Shown: piece by piece, positions 4,830 to 8,192 of the stretch
Numbering within the stretch: the stretch's first letter is position 1
Layout of the letters: every line of letters starts with the position of its first letter
From: Alphaproteobacteria bacterium
GTDB taxonomy: Bacteria; Pseudomonadota; Alphaproteobacteria; Caulobacterales; Caulobacteraceae
Assembly (NCBI GenBank): GCA_028869395.1
Contig: JAGWSE010000007.1
Location: forward strand, 1 to 8,192
DNA: 8,192 bases
Reading direction: 5' to 3'
Translations under genes and position numbers: made by a program
Notes under the pieces: generated by a model
Told to the model about the DNA's origin: nothing
Database searches by the model: none
The model's input: the letters and a program-made list of their open reading frames with translations, nothing else

Positions 4830-4845
4830 GCCCCGACCGGGCGAC

Positions 4846-5517
4846 CTACGCCGCCACCGGCGCCGGAGGCTCCGCCGCCAGCGTGCCGGCCGCCGGCGCC
4901 TTCAGCACCGCGCGGTAGTCGGCCGCGAGGTCCAGCCAGGTCCGCGCCCCCTCCCGGTCCAGCACCACCGGCTGGCGGCTGTGGAAGGGGTGCATGTCCT
5001 CGCCCTCGGCCGTCTCCATCATCACCATGGAATAGCTGTCGGTCCGCTCGCCCTCCCAGGCGTGGCTGGCCCACAGCCCCGCCAGGAACAGCGGCGCCCC
5101 GTCGGCGCGGCGGATGTGGTGGCGGGTCATCTTGCCTTTCGGCCCGGTCCATTCGGAGAAGTCCGAGGCCGGGATGATGCAGCGCTTCGCCTTCAAGGCG
5201 TCGCGGAACGAGGGCTTGGCGTGCATCTCCTCCGAGCGGCAGTTGTTGGTCGGGAACTTCCACCCCGCCGCCGGGCCCTTGTGGAAGAAGGGCACGATGC
5301 CCCAGCGGCCCACCGCCGGCTCCAGCCCAGCGCCGAGGTCCTTCGGATCCCGGGGTCGCACGAACAGCCCCTGGTACCTGGGATAGACCTCCGTTCGCCA
5401 CGGCTGGTTCGACAGCGTGGCCGTCCCGGCCTCCAGATGCAGCTTGAGGTCCAGCAGCTGCCCGAACGCCTCCACCAGCTCCTGGAGCGTCGGATTGTTG
5501 CGATAGAGGTTGCACAT
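4846..5517 (-). CDS. SRAP/YedK-family abasic-site-processing protein
   Basis: The start is the ATG at 5517, giving 223 residues beginning MCNLY. This start is required because in the family (bacterial YedK, eukaryotic HMCES) the initiator Met is removed and Cys2 becomes the catalytic N-terminal residue that crosslinks to abasic sites in single-stranded DNA, shielding them from strand breakage. Longer in-frame starts would bury Cys2. Other expected residues are present: N92 in TNNCRSEEM (YedK N75), E122 in IIPASDFSEW (YedK E105) and H179 in HPFHSRQPVVL (YedK H160). The proline-rich WGIVPFF motif around 72-78 also fits. One departure is Gln182 where Met is usual in the HxRMP motif. No alphaproteobacterial LexA box (GTTC-N7-GTTC) was seen upstream. 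The gene is convergent with the 56-residue gene. Confidence 0.93.
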   Translation of the reverse strand: MCNLYRNNPTLQELVEAFGQLLDLKLHLEAGTATLSNQPWRTEVYPRYQGLFVRPRDPKDLGAGLEPAVGRWGIVPFFHKGPAAGWKFPTNNCRSEEMHAKPSFRDALKAKRCIIPASDFSEWTGPKGKMTRHHIRRADGAPLFLAGLWASHAWEGERTDSYSMVMMETAEGEDMHPFHSRQPVVLDREGARTWLDLAADYRAVLKAPAAGTLAAEPPAPVAA

Positions 5518-5593
5518 GGCCTTGGAGATTGCTCCGGACAGCCGCTTCGCCGCTACCGTCCGGCGGTTGAGTTCTTCCCCCACGGGCGGAGGT

Positions 5594-5628
5594 GTCGCGA
5601 AGCGACGAAGCTCCCCCTGAGGGGGAGC
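5594..5628. repeat. Small double-hairpin intergenic repeat, likely acting as terminator
   Basis: Two adjacent perfect hairpins occur: GTCGC-GAA-GCGAC (5594-5606) and GCTCCCCC-TGA-GGGGGAGC (5610-5628). Similar 'tgtcgcgaagcgac' plus 'ctcccc/gggg' elements are, as I recall, scattered through Caulobacterales intergenic regions. On the minus strand the 8-bp stem begins nine bases after the stop codon of the small cysteine protein gene and is followed by TTCGTCGC, so it may terminate that gene before the SRAP gene. Confidence 0.55.
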
Positions 5629-5636
5629 ATGCGCCC

Positions 5637-5807
5637 TTACACCCACACGCTCACCTTCCGGCTCCCGCACCCGCCGCAGCTGGCCAACCTGCGGACTTCA
5701 TATGGCGAAGCGTCCGCCCCGAACACCGCGAACGCCTGCGCCGTCGGCCACTCCGCCGTCCGCCCGCAGCCCTCGCATTTCAGCTTCAACCGATCCGTCG
5801 ACGCCAT
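5637..5807 (-). CDS. Small four-cysteine (zinc-ribbon-like) protein
   Basis: From the ATG at 5807 the product has 56 residues starting MASTDRLKLK. Earlier in-frame ATGs at 5837 and 5873 would give 66 or 78 residues; no start has a strong Shine-Dalgarno sequence, and the shortest form begins right before the conserved part. Cysteines at 11, 14, 44 and 47 form two CxxC knuckles (KCEGCGR and SCGGCGSRK) about 30 residues apart, the arrangement of a single zinc ribbon. The middle WPTAQAFAVFGADASPYEVRRL is probably helical. This matches a common small hypothetical protein of alphaproteobacteria whose role I do not know. It lies between metH and the SRAP gene, all on the minus strand, with a hairpin repeat after it, so it need not be in an operon with either. 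Zinc binding is inferred. Confidence 0.65.
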   Translation of the reverse strand: MASTDRLKLKCEGCGRTAEWPTAQAFAVFGADASPYEVRRLASCGGCGSRKVSVWV

Positions 5808-5907
5808 CACCCGACCGAGGTTCTCGAAGAGCGGCATGCCCGAACAAAAGCAGACCCAACAGGCGCGATCCAATGCTATCGGCGTTCAGCCGGGCCGGAT
5901 GCTGCGG

Positions 5908-5927
5908 CTGACGGGAGAGGTTCTCCG

Positions 5928-5931
<4 letters not shown>
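5908..5931 (-). terminator. Hairpin overlapping the metH stop codon
   Basis: On the minus strand CTGACGGAGA (5922-5931) pairs with TCTCCCGTCAG (5908-5918) over ten pairs with one bulged base and a 3-base loop. The metH stop codon TGA (5928-5930) lies inside the 5' arm. No T-run follows, so it may stabilise the 3' end or terminate inefficiently. Confidence 0.4.

Positions 5932-8192
<2,261 letters not shown>

Noticed and set aside
5518..5636. Possible SOS (LexA) box upstream of the SRAP gene.
   Set aside because: Only isolated GTTC/GAAC words are present; no GTTC-N7-GTTC arrangement was found.
5518..5670. N-terminal extension of the SRAP gene to 5670.
   Set aside because: The family requires Cys at position 2 after the initiator Met, which is satisfied only by the start at 5517. 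The extension also translates the palindromic intergenic repeat.

Overview
The window is GC-rich DNA that looks like a chromosome segment of an alphaproteobacterium, most likely of the Caulobacterales (Caulobacter/Phenylobacterium type). This rests on an UrcA-family secreted protein, a stand-alone CheY-like receiver of the alphaproteobacterial type, an SRAP (YedK) protein, several small Caulobacterales-style hypothetical proteins, a short palindromic intergenic element, and strong codon-position GC bias. No transposase, phage gene, tRNA, rRNA or CRISPR array is visible.

Layout. 2-550 (+): 3' part of an UrcA-family gene whose start lies off the left edge. 551-884: intergenic, holding a possible terminator and copy 1 of a roughly 220-230 bp imperfect direct repeat. 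885-1829 (-): a probable DNA-binding regulator made of two internally duplicated winged-helix halves. 1830-2221: intergenic, holding copy 2 of the repeat. 2222-2995 (+): an unrecognised membrane-anchored protein starting at TTG. 3048-3314 (+): a small hypothetical protein. 3321-3725 (-): a single-domain response regulator, convergent with the previous gene. 3938-4597 (+): an outer-membrane beta-barrel protein. 4659-4829 (+): a 56-residue protein. 4846-5517 (-): SRAP. 5637-5807 (-): a small four-cysteine protein. 5928-8192 (-): the C-terminal part of cobalamin-dependent methionine synthase (metH), running off the right edge.

The most unusual part is 636-2152. The two repeat copies begin at the edge of an FNR/FixK-type dyad (TTGATCCAGATCAG in copy 1, TTGATCCAGGTCAG in copy 2). 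They continue through conserved internal inverted repeats and end in a strong GC hairpin followed by a TTCGT/TTTCGT tail. The hairpin 3' arms have diverged between copies but both stay complementary to the conserved 5' arm, and several indels are not multiples of three. I infer a pair of related structured small RNAs, possibly controlled by an Fnr/FixK-type regulator, on either side of the double winged-helix gene. The copy 2 dyad is also well placed to act as an activator site for that gene. The rest of the window is ordinary housekeeping and hypothetical content; methionine synthesis (metH) and abasic-site protection (SRAP) are the only well-defined biochemical functions.
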